Source: Marinobacter lipolyticus (GTDB taxonomy: Bacteria > Pseudomonadota > Gammaproteobacteria > Pseudomonadales > Oleiphilaceae). Taken from it: DNA of 64,000 nt. Positions 42,028 through 51,276 of the stretch are shown here, in pieces. The DNA is taken from NCBI RefSeq assembly GCF_018424605.1, contig NZ_QTKT01000001.1:186001-250000 (forward strand), read 5' to 3'. The position numbers were made by a program, and so were the translations under genes. The notes beneath the pieces were generated by a model. It was not told the DNA's origin. It did not search any database and was given only the letters and a program-made list of their open reading frames with translations. Position 1 is the stretch's first letter. Every line of letters starts with the position of its first letter.

Positions 42028-43672
42028 AGACCCGCTCCTTGAAAGGCTCAATTCCAATTCGACGATAGGTTTCGAGGAAAGGCTCTTCCTCTTTCCGGTT
42101 GTTGACGTACACGTCGATGATCTTGGCAATCACCTCCGGCATGTCATCCTGTGCGAAGGAGGGGCCCAGGATCTTGCCGATGGTGGCATCGTGGTGTGAC
42201 GAACCGCCCAGGCTCACCTGATAGAACTCCTCGCCCTTCTTGTCGACCCCCAGAACGCCGATGTTGCCGACGTGGTGATGACCGCAGGCGTTCATGCAGC
42301 CGGAAATGTTGAGGTCGATTTCGCCCAGATCGTAGAGGAAATCCATGTCATCGAAGCGGCGCTGGATGGATTCAGCGACCGGAATGGACTTGGCATTGGC
42401 CAGCGCGCAGTAATCACCACCGGGGCAGCAGATAACGTCGGTCAGCGTGTTCAGGTTGGCGGTAGCAAAGCCCATCGGCTCAATACGCTGCCACAGTTCA
42501 AACAGCTGATCCTGGCGCACGTCTGCCAGCACCACGTTCTGCTGGTGGGTTACCCGAACCTCGCCAAAGCTGTAGGCATCGGCCAGCTCGGCAATCTGTT
42601 CGAGCTGGGTGTCAGACACATCACCCGGCGGTGTGCCGGTTTCCTTCATGGTGAGCGTGACAATCGCATAGCCAGGCTTCTTGTGGCTGTCGATGTTGTG
42701 GCTCAGCCACTGGTCGAAGCGCCGGTTCTCGAAGCGCTGGGTGGCCAGCAGTTCGGAGGCGTTATCCAGTGCTTCATACGCAGGCTCGGTAAAGTAGCCC
42801 TGAATACGCTCGATGGCATCGCGGGTCAGGCGGGTGGGGGAGTCTTTGATGTGCGACCACTCCGCTTCCACCTTTTCGGCAAACCCTTCCGGCGTCAGTG
42901 CCTTGACCAGGATCTTGATCCTCGCCTTGAACTTGTTGTCACGGCGTCCGTAGCGGTTGTATACCCGCAGCACGGCTTCCAGGTAGGTGAGCAGATCAAA
43001 CTCAGGGAGGAAATCGCGAATGACCGGGCCGACCATCGGCGTACGGCCGAGGCCGCCGCCCACGTGCACCCGAAAGCCCAGTTCGCCCTGATCATTGCGG
43101 ACCATTTGCAGGCCGATATCGTGAACCTGAATGGCCGCCCGGTCCGTTTTCTCCGAGGCGTTGACCGCGACCTTGAATTTACGGGGCAGGAACGCGAACT
43201 CAGGGTGAAAGGTGGACCACTGGCGAATGATTTCACAATATGGACGCGGGTCGACCACTTCATCGACCTGCACGCCGGAGAACTGATCCGTGGTGGTATT
43301 GCGGATGCAGTTGCCGCTGGTCTGGTTGGCGTGCATTTCCACTTCCGCCAGCTCGGCCAGAATATCCGGAACGTCTTCCAACGCCGGCCAGTTCAATTGC
43401 ACGTTCTGTCGCGTTGTAAAGTGAGCGTAGCCTTTGTCGTAGTCCCGCGTGATGCGCGCCAGACGACGCAGCTGGTCAGACCGCAGCATGCCGTAGGGAA
43501 CACAGATCCTCAGCATGGGAGCAAGACGCTGAACGTAAAGGCCATTCTGGAGGCGGAGCGGAAGAAACTCGTCCTCGCTCAGTTCACCGGCAAGGGCGCG
43601 CTCGGTCTGGTCTCGGAACTGGGCAACCCGTTCGGCCGCTATCTGCCGATCGTGTTCGTCGTATACGTACAT
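42020..43672 (-). CDS. cysI: Assimilatory sulfite reductase hemoprotein
   Basis: Six-electron reduction of sulfite to sulfide with siroheme and a 4Fe-4S cluster. The 550 residues hold the cluster/siroheme cysteines CCPGGDYC (Cys416, Cys422) and GCMNACGHHH (Cys459, Cys463), the siroheme-binding NCIRNTTTD region and the two-fold ferredoxin-like repeats (LNWPALEDVPDIL). The first 25 residues of the longest frame are not conserved, so ATG 43672 is used. No flavoprotein cysJ is next to it; DUF934 is. A ferredoxin may be the donor, and a nitrite reductase annotation is a less likely alternative. Confidence 0.9.
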   Translation of the reverse strand: MYVYDEHDRQIAAERVAQFRDQTERALAGELSEDEFLPLRLQNGLYVQRLAPMLRICVPYGMLRSDQLRRLARITRDYDKGYAHFTTRQNVQLNWPALEDVPDILAELAEVEMHANQTSGNCIRNTTTDQFSGVQVDEVVDPRPYCEIIRQWSTFHPEFAFLPRKFKVAVNASEKTDRAAIQVHDIGLQMVRNDQGELGFRVHVGGGLGRTPMVGPVIRDFLPEFDLLTYLEAVLRVYNRYGRRDNKFKARIKILVKALTPEGFAEKVEAEWSHIKDSPTRLTRDAIERIQGYFTEPAYEALDNASELLATQRFENRRFDQWLSHNIDSHKKPGYAIVTLTMKETGTPPGDVSDTQLEQIAELADAYSFGEVRVTHQQNVVLADVRQDQLFELWQRIEPMGFATANLNTLTDVICCPGGDYCALANAKSIPVAESIQRRFDDMDFLYDLGEIDLNISGCMNACGHHHVGNIGVLGVDKKGEEFYQVSLGGSSHHDATIGKILGPSFAQDDMPEVIAKIIDVYVNNRKEEEPFLETYRRIGIEPFKERVYA

Positions 43673-43917
43673 AGTAAAACGTCCTGCAATAACGCGTGGT
43701 AACAGGCACGGAGGCCTTTTTGAGGCGGCCAGAATATCACCGTGCATATATTCTTAAAATGATTATTTCCAAATATGTTTATCGATTAGGGCGATAAAGA
43801 AATGACAATCAGACTGGACGCCGGACAATTTCGTGCTTAACTATAGAGGGCAGACGTTCCCGGCTTGGGTAAGCCGCCGAGGTCTGAATAATAAAAACCG
43901 GACAGGAGGAAGCTGTA

Positions 43918-44022
43918 ATGAAGAAGACCACACACTCTGACAGCAGTGTTGACGCCATCGCATCGGTTCTGCTGGTGGCATTGGTGGTGGTGTTTGCCGT
44001 GGTCTGGGTTAGCGGGCAGTAG
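43918..44022 (+). CDS. Small single-span membrane protein, 34 residues
   Basis: Not recognised. ATG 43918 follows a near-ideal ribosome site (ACAGGAGGAAGC, about 43901-43912). The product has a polar N-terminus (MKKTTHSDSSVDAIAS) and one hydrophobic helix (VLLVALVVVFAVVWV) ending SGQ. It lies in the otherwise empty 350-bp gap between cysI and a DUF2970 gene and meets the latter stop to stop, with the two TAG/TCA codons adjacent. The strong ribosome site, clean stop and hydrophobic pattern make it a credible small protein. Confidence 0.6.
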   Translation: MKKTTHSDSSVDAIASVLLVALVVVFAVVWVSGQ

Positions 44023-44031
44023 TCACTGCCC
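44014..44031. repeat. Hairpin joining two convergent stop codons
   Basis: Seven-bp inverted repeat GGGCAGT/ACTGCCC with loop AGTC. Its arms encode the last residues of both flanking small membrane proteins, which therefore both end in SGQ. It may serve as a compact two-way terminator, although T-runs are absent. Confidence 0.55.
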
Positions 44032-44247
44032 TGACAGCACCACGTTCACAACAATCACCAGGGTGATTACGAAGCCCGCGGTGAACAGCAGGCCCGCGAC
44101 GATATAGGGAAGCGGGCTGTGGCTCGAAAAATCCTCCTGCCGGCGCTTGTCGGACTGCACGCCGAAGGCGCCGGCGAGAATACTTTGCATGATCTTAAGC
44201 ACGCCCGGGCTCTTGGGTTTCTGATCCTGCCGGTTCTCGGTTGCCAT
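44023..44247 (-). CDS. DUF2970 small membrane protein
   Basis: Conserved small inner-membrane protein of unknown function, 74 residues. A polar N-terminus (MATENRQDQKPKSPG) leads to the DUF2970 core VLKIMQSILAGAFGVQSDKRR, then a single span PYIVAGLLFTAGFVITLVIVV. It lies 35 nt downstream of metH on the same strand, so it may be the distal gene of that unit. Confidence 0.78.
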   Translation of the reverse strand: MATENRQDQKPKSPGVLKIMQSILAGAFGVQSDKRRQEDFSSHSPLPYIVAGLLFTAGFVITLVIVVNVVLSGQ

Positions 44248-44282
44248 TTCATTCCCCGCTTCAGTTTGTCCGGCGGCTTAGA

Positions 44283-47200
44283 TCACTCCGCCGGATCGTA
44301 GGCAAGACTTGGCGCCAGCCAGCGCTCCGCTTCTGCCTTCGAAATACCCTTGCGCTCAGCATAGTCCTCAACCTGGTCTACGCCAATCTTCCCGACCGCA
44401 AAATACTTCGCCTCCGGGTGAGCAAAATACCAGCCGGATACTGCCGCGGTGGGGAACATCGCGAAGCTTTCAGTCAGCTCTATGCCGGTGCTCTCTGTCG
44501 CTTGCAGCAGACTGAACAGTGTGGCCTTTTCGGTGTGATCAGGGCAAGCAGGATAGCCGGGGGCAGGGCGAATACCGCGATAACGTTCGCGGATCAGGTC
44601 TTCGTTCGCCATGTTCTCATCGGTTGCATAACCCCAGAACTCCTTTCGCACCCGCTCGTGCATGCGTTCGGCAAAGGCTTCCGCCAGACGATCCGCCAGC
44701 GCCTTGACCATGATCGCGTTGTAGTCGTCGTTCTGGTCCTTATACTCAAGCGACAGCTCCTCCGCGCCAACGCCCGTGGTGACGGCAAACCCGCCAACGT
44801 AGTCGCAGTGGGCAGAGCCCTCCGGAGCCACGAAGTCCGACAATGTCATCATCGGTTTTCCGGGCGCTTTCTCATCCTGCTGGCGCAGGTGATGCAGGGT
44901 CGTCAGCTCTTCGCTGCAGGATTCATCGCGATAGATGACCACGTCATCACCGCGGCGATGGGCGGGCCAGAAACCGATCACGCCACGGGCGGAAACGCGT
45001 TTTTCGTCAATCATCCGCCGCAGGATTTTCTGGGCATCGTCGAACAGGGTGCGGGCCGCATCGCCGCGCTTGGGGTCATCAAATATGGCCGGGTACTTGC
45101 CGGCGATGTCCCAGGAAATAAAGAACGGGGTCCAGTCGATATAATCGACGAGCTCGTTAAGATCGTAGTCTTCAAACACCCGAATGCCGGTGAATGAAGG
45201 CCGGGGTGGCTGGTAGTCGTGGAAATCCGGTTCCGGCGCCCGCGCCCGGGCTTCTTTCAGCGAAACCAGTTTGGTGCGGTCGCCCCGATTCTTGCGGCGT
45301 TCGCGAATCTCATCATATTCAACCCGGGCCGCTTCCACCAACGCCGGCTTGGCGGTTTTGCTCAGCAGCTGGGAGGCGACGTTGACACAACGCGAGGCGT
45401 CGGAAACGTACAGGGCGATGTCGTTCTTGAACTGGGGCTCGATCTTGACCGCCGTGTGGGCCTTGGACGTGGTCGCACCGCCGATCATCAGTGGAATATT
45501 GAAGTCCAGGCGCTGCATTTCACGGGCAACGTGAACCATCTCATCCAGCGACGGCGTAATCAGCCCGCTGAGGCCGATGATGTCGACGTTTTCCTTTTTG
45601 GCGGTTTCCAGGATCTTGTCGCAGGGCACCATAACGCCCATGTCGATGACTTCGTAATTGTTGCACTGCAGCACTACGCCCACGATGTTCTTGCCAATGT
45701 CATGGACATCGCCCTTTACCGTGGCCATCAGGATCTTGCCCTTGGCCTTTTGCTCTTCGGTCTTTTCCGCTTCGATGAACGGAATCAGGTGGGCAACGGC
45801 CTGCTTCATCACCCGCGCGCTTTTGACCACCTGGGGCAGGAACATCTTGCCGTCCCCGAACAGGTCGCCAACCACGTTCATGCCGTCCATCAACGGCCCC
45901 TCAATCACCTCAATCGGGTGGCTGGCCTCAAGCCGGCAGGCTTCGGTGTCGTCAATGATGTAGCTGGTAATGCCCTTGACCAGGGCATGCTCCAAGCGCT
46001 TCTGCACCGGCCACTCACGCCAGGCCAGGTCTTCTTCCTGGGTTTTGCCGCCCTTGCCCTTGAAGCGTTCGGCGATCTCGAGCAGGCGGTCGGTGCCATC
46101 GTCACGACGGTTGAGTACGACGTCTTCCACCAGTTCCTTGAGTTCCGGATCGATTTCATCGTAAATCACCAGCTGGCCGGGATTGACGATGCCCATGTTC
46201 ATACCGGCCTTGATGGCGTGATACAGGAACACCGAGTGGATCGCCTCCCGCACCACGTCGTTGCCGCGAAATGAGAACGACACGTTACTGACACCGCCGG
46301 AAATGCTGGCGTGAGGCAGGTTCTCGCGGATCCAGCGGGTGGCGTTGATGAAATCCACGGCGTAGTTGTTGTGCTCTTCGATCCCGGTGGCGATGGCGAA
46401 GATGTTGGGGTCGAAAATGATATCGGCGGGGTTGAACCCGATGCCGGTCAGCACGTCGTAGGAGCGCTTGCAGATTTCGGTCTTGCGCTCATAGGTGTCG
46501 GCCTGGCCCTGTTCGTCAAAGGCCATAACCACCACGGCCGCGCCATAGCGCATGCAGTCGCGGGCGCGCTTGATGAACTCCTCTTCGCCTTCCTTGAGGC
46601 TGATCGAGTTCACCACCGCCTTACCCTGGACACAGCGCAACCCGGCCTCAATCACCTCCCACTTCGAGGAGTCGAGCATCAGGGGAACGCGGGAGATGTC
46701 CGGCTCCGAGGCTACCAGGTTCAGGAAGGTCACCATGACCTCCTTCGAATCCAGCATGCCTTCATCCATATTGATGTCGATGATCTGGGCGCCGTTTTCC
46801 ACCTGGTCACGGGCGACGCTGAGGGCCTCTTCGTACTGCTCTTCCTTGATCAGTCGTAAAAATCGCTTGGAGCCCGTGACGTTGGTGCGTTCACCCACGT
46901 TAATGAACAGGGTGTTCTCATCCCCGGTGAATGGCTCGAGGCCCGCCAGGCGAAGGGCCTTGGGGCGCTCCGGAAACTTGCGCGGCGGGTACTTCGCTAC
47001 CGCATTGGCGATGGCTTCAATATGGTCAGGACGTGAGCCGCAACACCCGCCGATAATGTTGAGAAAGCCATCCTTCGCGAAGCCTTCGATAATCTCGGCC
47101 ATTTCTTCCGGCGTCTGGTCGTACTCGCCAAATTCATTGGGCAGGCCGGCGTTGGGGTGGGCGCTGACATAGGTCTCTGCCTTGGCCGACAGTTCTTCCA

Positions 47201-47981
47201 CATAGGGGCGCAGGGCGTCCGCACCGAGTGCGCAGTTCAGGCCCACGGAAATCGGCTTGGCATGGGCAATGGCGTTCCAGAAGGCTTCCGTGGTCTGCCC
47301 CGACAGTGTGCGCCCGGAGGCATCGGTGATGGTGCCGGAAATCATGATCGGCAGGGTGATGCCGCTGTCTTCGAAATACTGCTGGGTGGCGTAAATCGCC
47401 GCCTTGGCGTTGAGGGTGTCGAAAATGGTCTCGATCAGAATCAGGTCGGAGCCGCCCTCGACCAGGCCTTCCACGGCTTCATAATAGTTATCCACCAGCG
47501 TCTGGAAATCGACATTGCGATAACCGGGATTGTTCACATCCGGCGAGATCGACGCCGTGCGCGAGGTAGGGCCCACCGCGCCCGCGACAAAGCGGGGCTT
47601 ATCCGGGTTTCTCGCGGTAAACTCGTCGGCGATCTCGCGGGCAAGCTTCGCCGAGGCCACGTTCAGTTCTTTGGCGATCACTTCCAGCCCGTAGTCCGCC
47701 TGAGACAGCCGGGTGGAGTTGAAGGTATTGGTTTCAATGATGTCGGCACCGGCGTCCAGATAGTCCGCGTGAATATTGCGGAGCAGGGCAGGCTGGGTCA
47801 GGTTCAGCAGGTCGTTATTGCCCTGGACTTCCCGATCGTAATCCGCAAACCGATCGCCACGGAACGCACTCTCATCCAGCTTGAGATTCTGGATCATGGT
47901 GCCCATGCCGCCATCAAGGATTACAATGCGTTCCTGCAAGGCCTTGTGAAGCTGTTCCAGGCGAGTGTTGCGATCGGTCAT
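44283..47981 (-). CDS. metH: Cobalamin-dependent methionine synthase
   Basis: Transfers a methyl group from methyltetrahydrofolate to homocysteine via methylcobalamin. The 1232 residues contain four modules in order: homocysteine/zinc domain ([27 protein letters not shown]), pterin domain ([22 protein letters not shown]), cap plus B12 domain with the lower-ligand motif DVHDIG ([13 protein letters not shown]), and the C-terminal SAM reactivation domain ([12 protein letters not shown]). ATG 47981 has GGAAG about 7 nt upstream; earlier in-frame ATGs at 48011-48014 lack a ribosome site. No B12 riboswitch is visible in the 5' region. Confidence 0.96.
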   Translation of the reverse strand: MTDRNTRLEQLHKALQERIVILDGGMGTMIQNLKLDESAFRGDRFADYDREVQGNNDLLNLTQPALLRNIHADYLDAGADIIETNTFNSTRLSQADYGLEVIAKELNVASAKLAREIADEFTARNPDKPRFVAGAVGPTSRTASISPDVNNPGYRNVDFQTLVDNYYEAVEGLVEGGSDLILIETIFDTLNAKAAIYATQQYFEDSGITLPIMISGTITDASGRTLSGQTTEAFWNAIAHAKPISVGLNCALGADALRPYVEELSAKAETYVSAHPNAGLPNEFGEYDQTPEEMAEIIEGFAKDGFLNIIGGCCGSRPDHIEAIANAVAKYPPRKFPERPKALRLAGLEPFTGDENTLFINVGERTNVTGSKRFLRLIKEEQYEEALSVARDQVENGAQIIDINMDEGMLDSKEVMVTFLNLVASEPDISRVPLMLDSSKWEVIEAGLRCVQGKAVVNSISLKEGEEEFIKRARDCMRYGAAVVVMAFDEQGQADTYERKTEICKRSYDVLTGIGFNPADIIFDPNIFAIATGIEEHNNYAVDFINATRWIRENLPHASISGGVSNVSFSFRGNDVVREAIHSVFLYHAIKAGMNMGIVNPGQLVIYDEIDPELKELVEDVVLNRRDDGTDRLLEIAERFKGKGGKTQEEDLAWREWPVQKRLEHALVKGITSYIIDDTEACRLEASHPIEVIEGPLMDGMNVVGDLFGDGKMFLPQVVKSARVMKQAVAHLIPFIEAEKTEEQKAKGKILMATVKGDVHDIGKNIVGVVLQCNNYEVIDMGVMVPCDKILETAKKENVDIIGLSGLITPSLDEMVHVAREMQRLDFNIPLMIGGATTSKAHTAVKIEPQFKNDIALYVSDASRCVNVASQLLSKTAKPALVEAARVEYDEIRERRKNRGDRTKLVSLKEARARAPEPDFHDYQPPRPSFTGIRVFEDYDLNELVDYIDWTPFFISWDIAGKYPAIFDDPKRGDAARTLFDDAQKILRRMIDEKRVSARGVIGFWPAHRRGDDVVIYRDESCSEELTTLHHLRQQDEKAPGKPMMTLSDFVAPEGSAHCDYVGGFAVTTGVGAEELSLEYKDQNDDYNAIMVKALADRLAEAFAERMHERVRKEFWGYATDENMANEDLIRERYRGIRPAPGYPACPDHTEKATLFSLLQATESTGIELTESFAMFPTAAVSGWYFAHPEAKYFAVGKIGVDQVEDYAERKGISKAEAERWLAPSLAYDPAE

Positions 47982-48120
47982 AGAAATACTTCCGGAAGTC
48001 GTGGTTAACATCATTTTTTACTTAACGGCGCGGGATCATAGCAAACTTGCTGGATTGCGTCCCGGTGCCGGTGCCGATTGTCAATAACCTGTGTCAATAC
48101 GTGAAAGTCATCAACGGCGT

Positions 48121-48145
48121 AAAGCCTGACTATTTTACTTGGTCT
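48121..48145 (+). promoter_or_regulatory. Possible IscR type-1-like site upstream of nfuA
   Basis: AAAGCCTGACTATTTTACTT and the next few bases resemble the Fe-S regulator IscR type 1 motif (core GACT-A/T-rich-AGTC) in the left half, with a degenerate right half. It lies just upstream of a likely promoter. nfuA is reported to be IscR-controlled in Pseudomonas aeruginosa, which makes the match plausible. Confidence 0.3.
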
Positions 48146-48173
48146 TTCATGTTCGGGCGAACTCCCTTAAAAT
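48145..48173 (+). promoter_or_regulatory. Putative nfuA promoter
   Basis: TTTCAT (48145-48150), 17-bp spacer, TAAAAT (48168-48173), 29 bp before the nfuA ATG. Confidence 0.35.
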
Positions 48174-48202
48174 GAAGTCAAACTTTCAAACGGGTTGCAA
48201 AC

Positions 48203-48790
48203 ATGGCACTGGTTACTGTGACTGATCCCGCACGGGATTATCTGGCACAACTTATCGAAAAGCAGGATGTTGACGGCATGGGTGTGCGCATTTTCGTGAC
48301 GCAGCCGGGCACCAAGAATGCCGAGACCTGTCTGGCCTATTGCCCGCCCAACGAGATTGTTCCAACGGACGAGCAGATTGATCTGGGCAAGTTTACCCTG
48401 TTCCTGGACCACAACTCCGTGCCGTTTCTGGAAGAGGCGTTTGTGGATTACTCCAAGGACCAGATGGGCGGTCAGCTGACCATCAAGGCACCGAACGCCA
48501 AAGTCCCGAAAATCGACGACGACGCGCCGCTGCCTGACCGGGTCAATTACATCCTGGCTTCGGAGATCAATCCCAATCTGGCTGCCCACGGCGGTGATGT
48601 ATCGCTGGTGGAGATTGTCGACGAATCCGTCGCCGTGCTTCGTTTCGGCGGCGGATGTCAGGGCTGCAGTGCCGTCAGTCTTACCCTCAAGCAAGGGGTG
48701 GAAACAACGCTCAAGGAGCGGATTCCGGAGATCACGGCGGTCAGAGACGTCACCGACCATTCGGTTACTGAAAACGCCTATTACCAATAA
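48203..48790 (+). CDS. nfuA: Fe/S biogenesis protein NfuA
   Basis: Carrier that receives a 4Fe-4S cluster and passes it to target enzymes, important under oxidative or iron stress. The 195 residues combine an N-terminal degenerate A-type (HesB-like) domain (about 1-100) and a C-terminal Nfu domain with the cluster-binding CxxC in [14 protein letters not shown]. This length and architecture are typical of gammaproteobacterial NfuA. It diverges from metH across 221 bp. Confidence 0.95.
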   Translation: MALVTVTDPARDYLAQLIEKQDVDGMGVRIFVTQPGTKNAETCLAYCPPNEIVPTDEQIDLGKFTLFLDHNSVPFLEEAFVDYSKDQMGGQLTIKAPNAKVPKIDDDAPLPDRVNYILASEINPNLAAHGGDVSLVEIVDESVAVLRFGGGCQGCSAVSLTLKQGVETTLKERIPEITAVRDVTDHSVTENAYYQ

Positions 48791-48791
48791 G

Positions 48792-48851
48792 GACTGCTCT
48801 GGCGGAGCAGTCACCCTGACCGGCCCGGCCCATCGTCCGGGCCGGCTTGTT
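48792..48851 (+). terminator. Tandem hairpins ending nfuA
   Basis: Eight-bp stem GACTGCTC/GAGCAGTC (48792-48799, 48805-48812), then a 9-bp GC stem CCGGCCCGG/CCGGGCCGG (48820-48828, 48837-48845) followed by CTTGTTT. The second is a likely intrinsic terminator. The rest of the gap to 49039 shows no gene; it is AT-richer and may hold the next promoter. Confidence 0.7.
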
Positions 48852-49039
48852 TCTCCCGCCGTCTATTCTCCTGCCGCAATTCCCGTTTTCCCCTGGCGGC
48901 ACGGCCAATGCCCCTATATTTCAATTACTTCATCATTCGTCACATAATCATAAACCGCAGACCTATACTATTCGGGTCTGGCTGATCGAGACGTTTTCGC
49001 TGGCAAAATCGCCTGCAACATTTATAACTGGGGTCCCAA

Positions 49040-50239
49040 TTGTTCGACGCTGCACTCTTGTCTGTGCCTCTGATGGCGGCCGTGGTTGGCTGGTTCACCA
49101 ACTGGCTTGCCATCCAGATGTCATTCTATCCGGTCCAGTTTGTCGGGTTGGGCTTCGTCGGCTGGCAAGGCGTGATTCCCAGAAAGGCCGAAAAAATGGC
49201 CCACATCTGTATTGATCGCACCCTGCAGCAATTCGGCGACCTGAACGCGGTTTATCAGCAGCTTGAGCCTCAGCGCATTGTCGAGCAGGTGGTCGCCCAG
49301 GTGAATCCCAGGCTGGACGAGTACATTGACGAGGTGATGTACGAAATACAGCCCGTGCTGTGGGACAACCTGCCGCTGTTTGTGCGCAACCGGATATACC
49401 AGTGGGCCCGCGAGCAGCTGCCGTCGCGTATTGAATCCCTGGTCGAGGATTTCGGGGATGACCTCAACGAACTGGTGGATCTCAAAGCCCTGCTCAGTCG
49501 CGAGTTACAGCATCATCCCGATCTGATGAACCGGATATTCAAGCAGGCCGGGTCGGTGGAGCTGCAATCCGTGATCAACCGGGGGGCAATCATTGGTGGC
49601 TTGCTGGGTGCGGTCCTGGTACCGCTATGGTCGGCCTACCCTGAGCCCTGGTTGCTGCCGGTCGGCGGCTTCGCGGTTGGTTTTCTGACCAACTGGATCG
49701 CCATTAATCTGATCTTCAGCCCGCTGCAGCCGCGCAGGATTCTGTTCTGGAAGGTGCAGGGCCTGTTCCTGCGTCGCCAGCCGGAAATCAGTGACGTCTG
49801 GGCGCGGCTGGTGGCCGAGGAGCTGATCACGGTGGAAAAGGTGGCAGACGCCATGATCAACGGTGATCATGGTGACCGCACCCGCGCCATTATTCAGAAG
49901 CACCTGCGGCCGTTGCTGGATAATTCTGTGCTGATGAAGCTCACAGCCCAGGTCACGGTTGGCATGACAGGCTACACAGAGCTCAAGAAGGCGATGAACC
50001 AGAAAGCGGTGCTGGCAACGCGGGATGTTTTTGGCGATCCGTCCTTCAATCGTGAGCGGGCTCCAGTCGTGGCCGATGTGCTCGCGGGCCAGATGAAGGC
50101 GCTTCAGCCCTCGGAATTCCAGGACATTCTGCGGCCGGCGTTCCGCGAGGAAGAGCTTCAGTTGATGGTTGTTGGCGGGCTGTTTGGCGCCCTGGCCGGT
50201 TTGCTTCAATTCTTTTCCCTGACCGCGCTGCCCCTTTAG
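49040..50239 (+). CDS. DUF445 family membrane protein
   Basis: Conserved inner-membrane protein of unknown function, 399 residues. The family motif occurs twice: WFTNWLAIQMSFYP near the N-terminus and FLTNWIAINLIFSP in the middle, each next to a hydrophobic span, with a last span at the C-terminus (VVGGLFGALAGLLQFF). Between them lie amphipathic helices. TTG 49040 is used as start because the first motif would be lost with the next ATG. Confidence 0.85.
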   Translation: MFDAALLSVPLMAAVVGWFTNWLAIQMSFYPVQFVGLGFVGWQGVIPRKAEKMAHICIDRTLQQFGDLNAVYQQLEPQRIVEQVVAQVNPRLDEYIDEVMYEIQPVLWDNLPLFVRNRIYQWAREQLPSRIESLVEDFGDDLNELVDLKALLSRELQHHPDLMNRIFKQAGSVELQSVINRGAIIGGLLGAVLVPLWSAYPEPWLLPVGGFAVGFLTNWIAINLIFSPLQPRRILFWKVQGLFLRRQPEISDVWARLVAEELITVEKVADAMINGDHGDRTRAIIQKHLRPLLDNSVLMKLTAQVTVGMTGYTELKKAMNQKAVLATRDVFGDPSFNRERAPVVADVLAGQMKALQPSEFQDILRPAFREEELQLMVVGGLFGALAGLLQFFSLTALPL

Positions 50240-50265
50240 GCAATGTGGTCCCCAAGGAGTCGCTG

Positions 50266-50616
50266 ATGGAATTCGCATTAACGCTGCTGTTACAGGCGAT
50301 TGTCGTCGCCGCTACCGTGCTCCTGGTGCTTGCAGGATTCTGGCGGTGGGTGGTGCGGCCGCACCTGGACAGAAAGGTCGAGGAGCTCATAGCCGCATCC
50401 CGGGAAATTGAGCCCCGGGTAACCCGAGGGGTACGGCAGGGCGTTTCCGAATCCCTGCGGGAGCTTCCTGAAAACACCGTGAAAGAATCGACCCGGCAGT
50501 TCCTGAAGTTCGGGTCCGGCCTGTTCGAAAACGGTTTGAGTACGTTTCTGGGCAGCGCTGCGGATCTCGAGCGAAAAGCCGGTGATCCTCGCGGGGCGCG
50601 CCCCGACGACTACTGA
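50266..50616 (+). CDS. Small membrane-anchored protein of unknown function
   Basis: Not recognised beyond being a single-span protein. The 116 residues have an N-terminal membrane helix (LLLQAIVVAATVLLVLAGFW, about 6-25), a basic patch (RWVVRPHLDRK) and a cytoplasmic helical tail rich in Arg/Glu (REIEPRVTRGVRQGVSESLREL). AAGGAG (50252-50257) lies 8 nt before ATG 50266. It follows the DUF445 gene by 26 nt on the same strand, so the two are probably co-transcribed. Confidence 0.65.
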   Translation: MEFALTLLLQAIVVAATVLLVLAGFWRWVVRPHLDRKVEELIAASREIEPRVTRGVRQGVSESLRELPENTVKESTRQFLKFGSGLFENGLSTFLGSAADLERKAGDPRGARPDDY

Positions 50617-50640
50617 CCGGCTGGCGCGCTCGCGAACTCC

Positions 50641-50958
50641 TTACAGGCAGTTGGTGGGGCGGGGCAGGCCCGCAATTCGGCATGCGGTTTTGGCGGGCGT
50701 GCCGGGAAACAGCTGCATCAGGTAAATACTGTTGCCTTTCTCCTCGCCTAACGCCTCTTTTACCGCCTTGACGAACAGCCGGTTCGAGGGTGGTGAAATC
50801 TCATGTTCTTTGTAAAAAATCCTCAGAAACTCTATGATTTCCCAGTGATTTCGTCCTAGCTCAATGCCGTCGTCGGCAGCGATCTCGCGGGCAACGTCCT
50901 CACTCCATGTGGACGCATCTTCCAGGAAACCTTCGTTATTGCGTATCGGGGTTGTCAT
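50641..50958 (-). CDS. tusE: TusE/DsrC family sulfur carrier
   Basis: Accepts sulfur from TusBCD and hands it to MnmA for 2-thiolation of tRNA wobble uridine. The 105-residue DsrC fold has DASTWSEDVAREIAADDGIEL, HWEIIEFLRIFY and the mobile C-terminal arm. The arm contains two cysteines, Cys93 and the penultimate Cys104, exactly ten residues apart. That is the spacing typical of DsrC; by recollection E. coli TusE has only the last one. Last gene of tusDCBE. Confidence 0.9.
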   Translation of the reverse strand: MTTPIRNNEGFLEDASTWSEDVAREIAADDGIELGRNHWEIIEFLRIFYKEHEISPPSNRLFVKAVKEALGEEKGNSIYLMQLFPGTPAKTACRIAGLPRPTNCL

Positions 50959-50961
50959 GAC

Positions 50962-51243
50962 TCACCAACTGACGACGCGTTGTGCCTGAATGCTCAGTTC
51001 CACCATGGTCTCGAAATCGATGGCGGTACAGTTGTGGGGTACTTGGTCCTTATCGGCCAGTGCTCGTGCCTGCAGGTCGTCTGTGAGGGCGTAAACCTGA
51101 TCAGGCAGTTGGATGTGGGTATCCGCGATGGCGATGACACCGTTACCGGTCAGAAGGATGGCGTCCTGGTCGCCGACCATGCCAAGGCACTCACGAAACC
51201 GTCGGTGCCCGGGGGCTTTGCTGACAATGTGCAATGTGTGCAT
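50962..51243 (-). CDS. tusB: Sulfurtransferase complex subunit TusB (DsrH family)
   Basis: Subunit of the TusBCD heterohexamer of the tRNA 2-thiouridine sulfur relay. The 93 residues match the DsrH fold: MHTLHIVSKAP at the start, DAILLTGNGVIA, VYALTDDLQARAL, and IDFETMVELSIQAQRVVSW at the end. It lies 3 nt before tusE. Confidence 0.9.
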   Translation of the reverse strand: MHTLHIVSKAPGHRRFRECLGMVGDQDAILLTGNGVIAIADTHIQLPDQVYALTDDLQARALADKDQVPHNCTAIDFETMVELSIQAQRVVSW

Positions 51244-51276
51244 GAGCTGGGGTTTCCTGTGAAGGCGCTGCCGGTA

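Noticed and set aside
42272..43702. A 476-codon plus-strand frame antisense to cysI.
   Set aside because: It mirrors the high-GC third positions of cysI, has His/Val-rich non-domain composition, and cysI on the other strand is unambiguous.
45219..48008. Several 180-350-codon plus-strand frames antisense to metH.
   Set aside because: All lie inside the well-conserved metH reading frame and show no motif or ribosome site.
47982..48202. Cobalamin riboswitch upstream of metH.
   Set aside because: The short metH-nfuA gap shows no B12-box-like sequence or long leader on the metH side.
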